From CAZDGV01 sp964505195 (GTDB lineage Bacteria; Bacteroidota; Bacteroidia; Chitinophagales; Chitinophagaceae): a stretch of 7,235 nt of DNA. Position 1 is the stretch's first letter; the number at the start of each line of letters is the position of its first letter. Under the pieces are notes generated by a model. The model had not been told where the DNA came from. It ran no database searches and worked only from the letters and a program-made list of their open reading frames with translations. Shown one piece after another: positions 7,148 to 7,235 of the stretch. Location: contig CAZDGV010000050.1 in assembly GCA_964505195.1 (NCBI GenBank), positions 1 through 7,235 of the forward strand. Reading direction: 5' to 3'. A program made the translations under genes and the position numbers.

Positions 7148-7235
<88 letters not shown>

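Overview
The window looks like ordinary chromosome from a member of the Bacteroidota, probably of the Chitinophaga/Sediminibacterium kind. Two sites match the Bacteroidota promoter -7 element TAnnTTTG exactly, most starts lack a clear Shine-Dalgarno sequence, two lipoprotein signal peptides have loose lipoboxes, and the protein families are typical of that phylum. The placement below phylum level is an inference from protein style, not from a search.

Layout. At the left edge (minus strand) lies the N-terminal part of a polysaccharide flippase-like membrane protein. It sits 9 bases downstream of a secreted M1-family zinc aminopeptidase, so the two probably share a transcript. Facing away from the aminopeptidase, with only 47 bases between the preferred starts, is a family 5 (peptide/dipeptide type) ABC-transporter substrate-binding lipoprotein on the plus strand. 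It converges on a lipoprotein form of the methionine sulfoxide reductase MsrA (minus strand); the roughly 100 bases between them hold two small hairpins. MsrA diverges from a MutS2-like ATPase (plus strand) across a 172-base gap that carries a good promoter -7 element for mutS2. The window ends exactly at the CCA of a tRNA-Ser(UGA), which has its own near-consensus promoter.

How the genes may relate. The aminopeptidase and the substrate-binding protein could belong to one peptide-scavenging function: trimming peptides outside the cytoplasm and capturing them for import. No permease or ATPase genes are present, so this rests on adjacency and predicted location. MsrA would repair oxidised methionines of envelope proteins. 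MutS2 and tRNA-Ser are housekeeping functions unrelated to the rest.

I see no mobile element, CRISPR array, toxin-antitoxin pair, phage gene or novel defence-like system. No stretch longer than about 175 bases lacks a gene. The points most worth a second look are the MutS2 without a Smr nuclease domain, the tRNA promoter that would start transcription at or near the mature 5' end, the non-ATG start and compact divergent region at 2258-2306, and a three-codon reading frame overlapping the mutS2 start.
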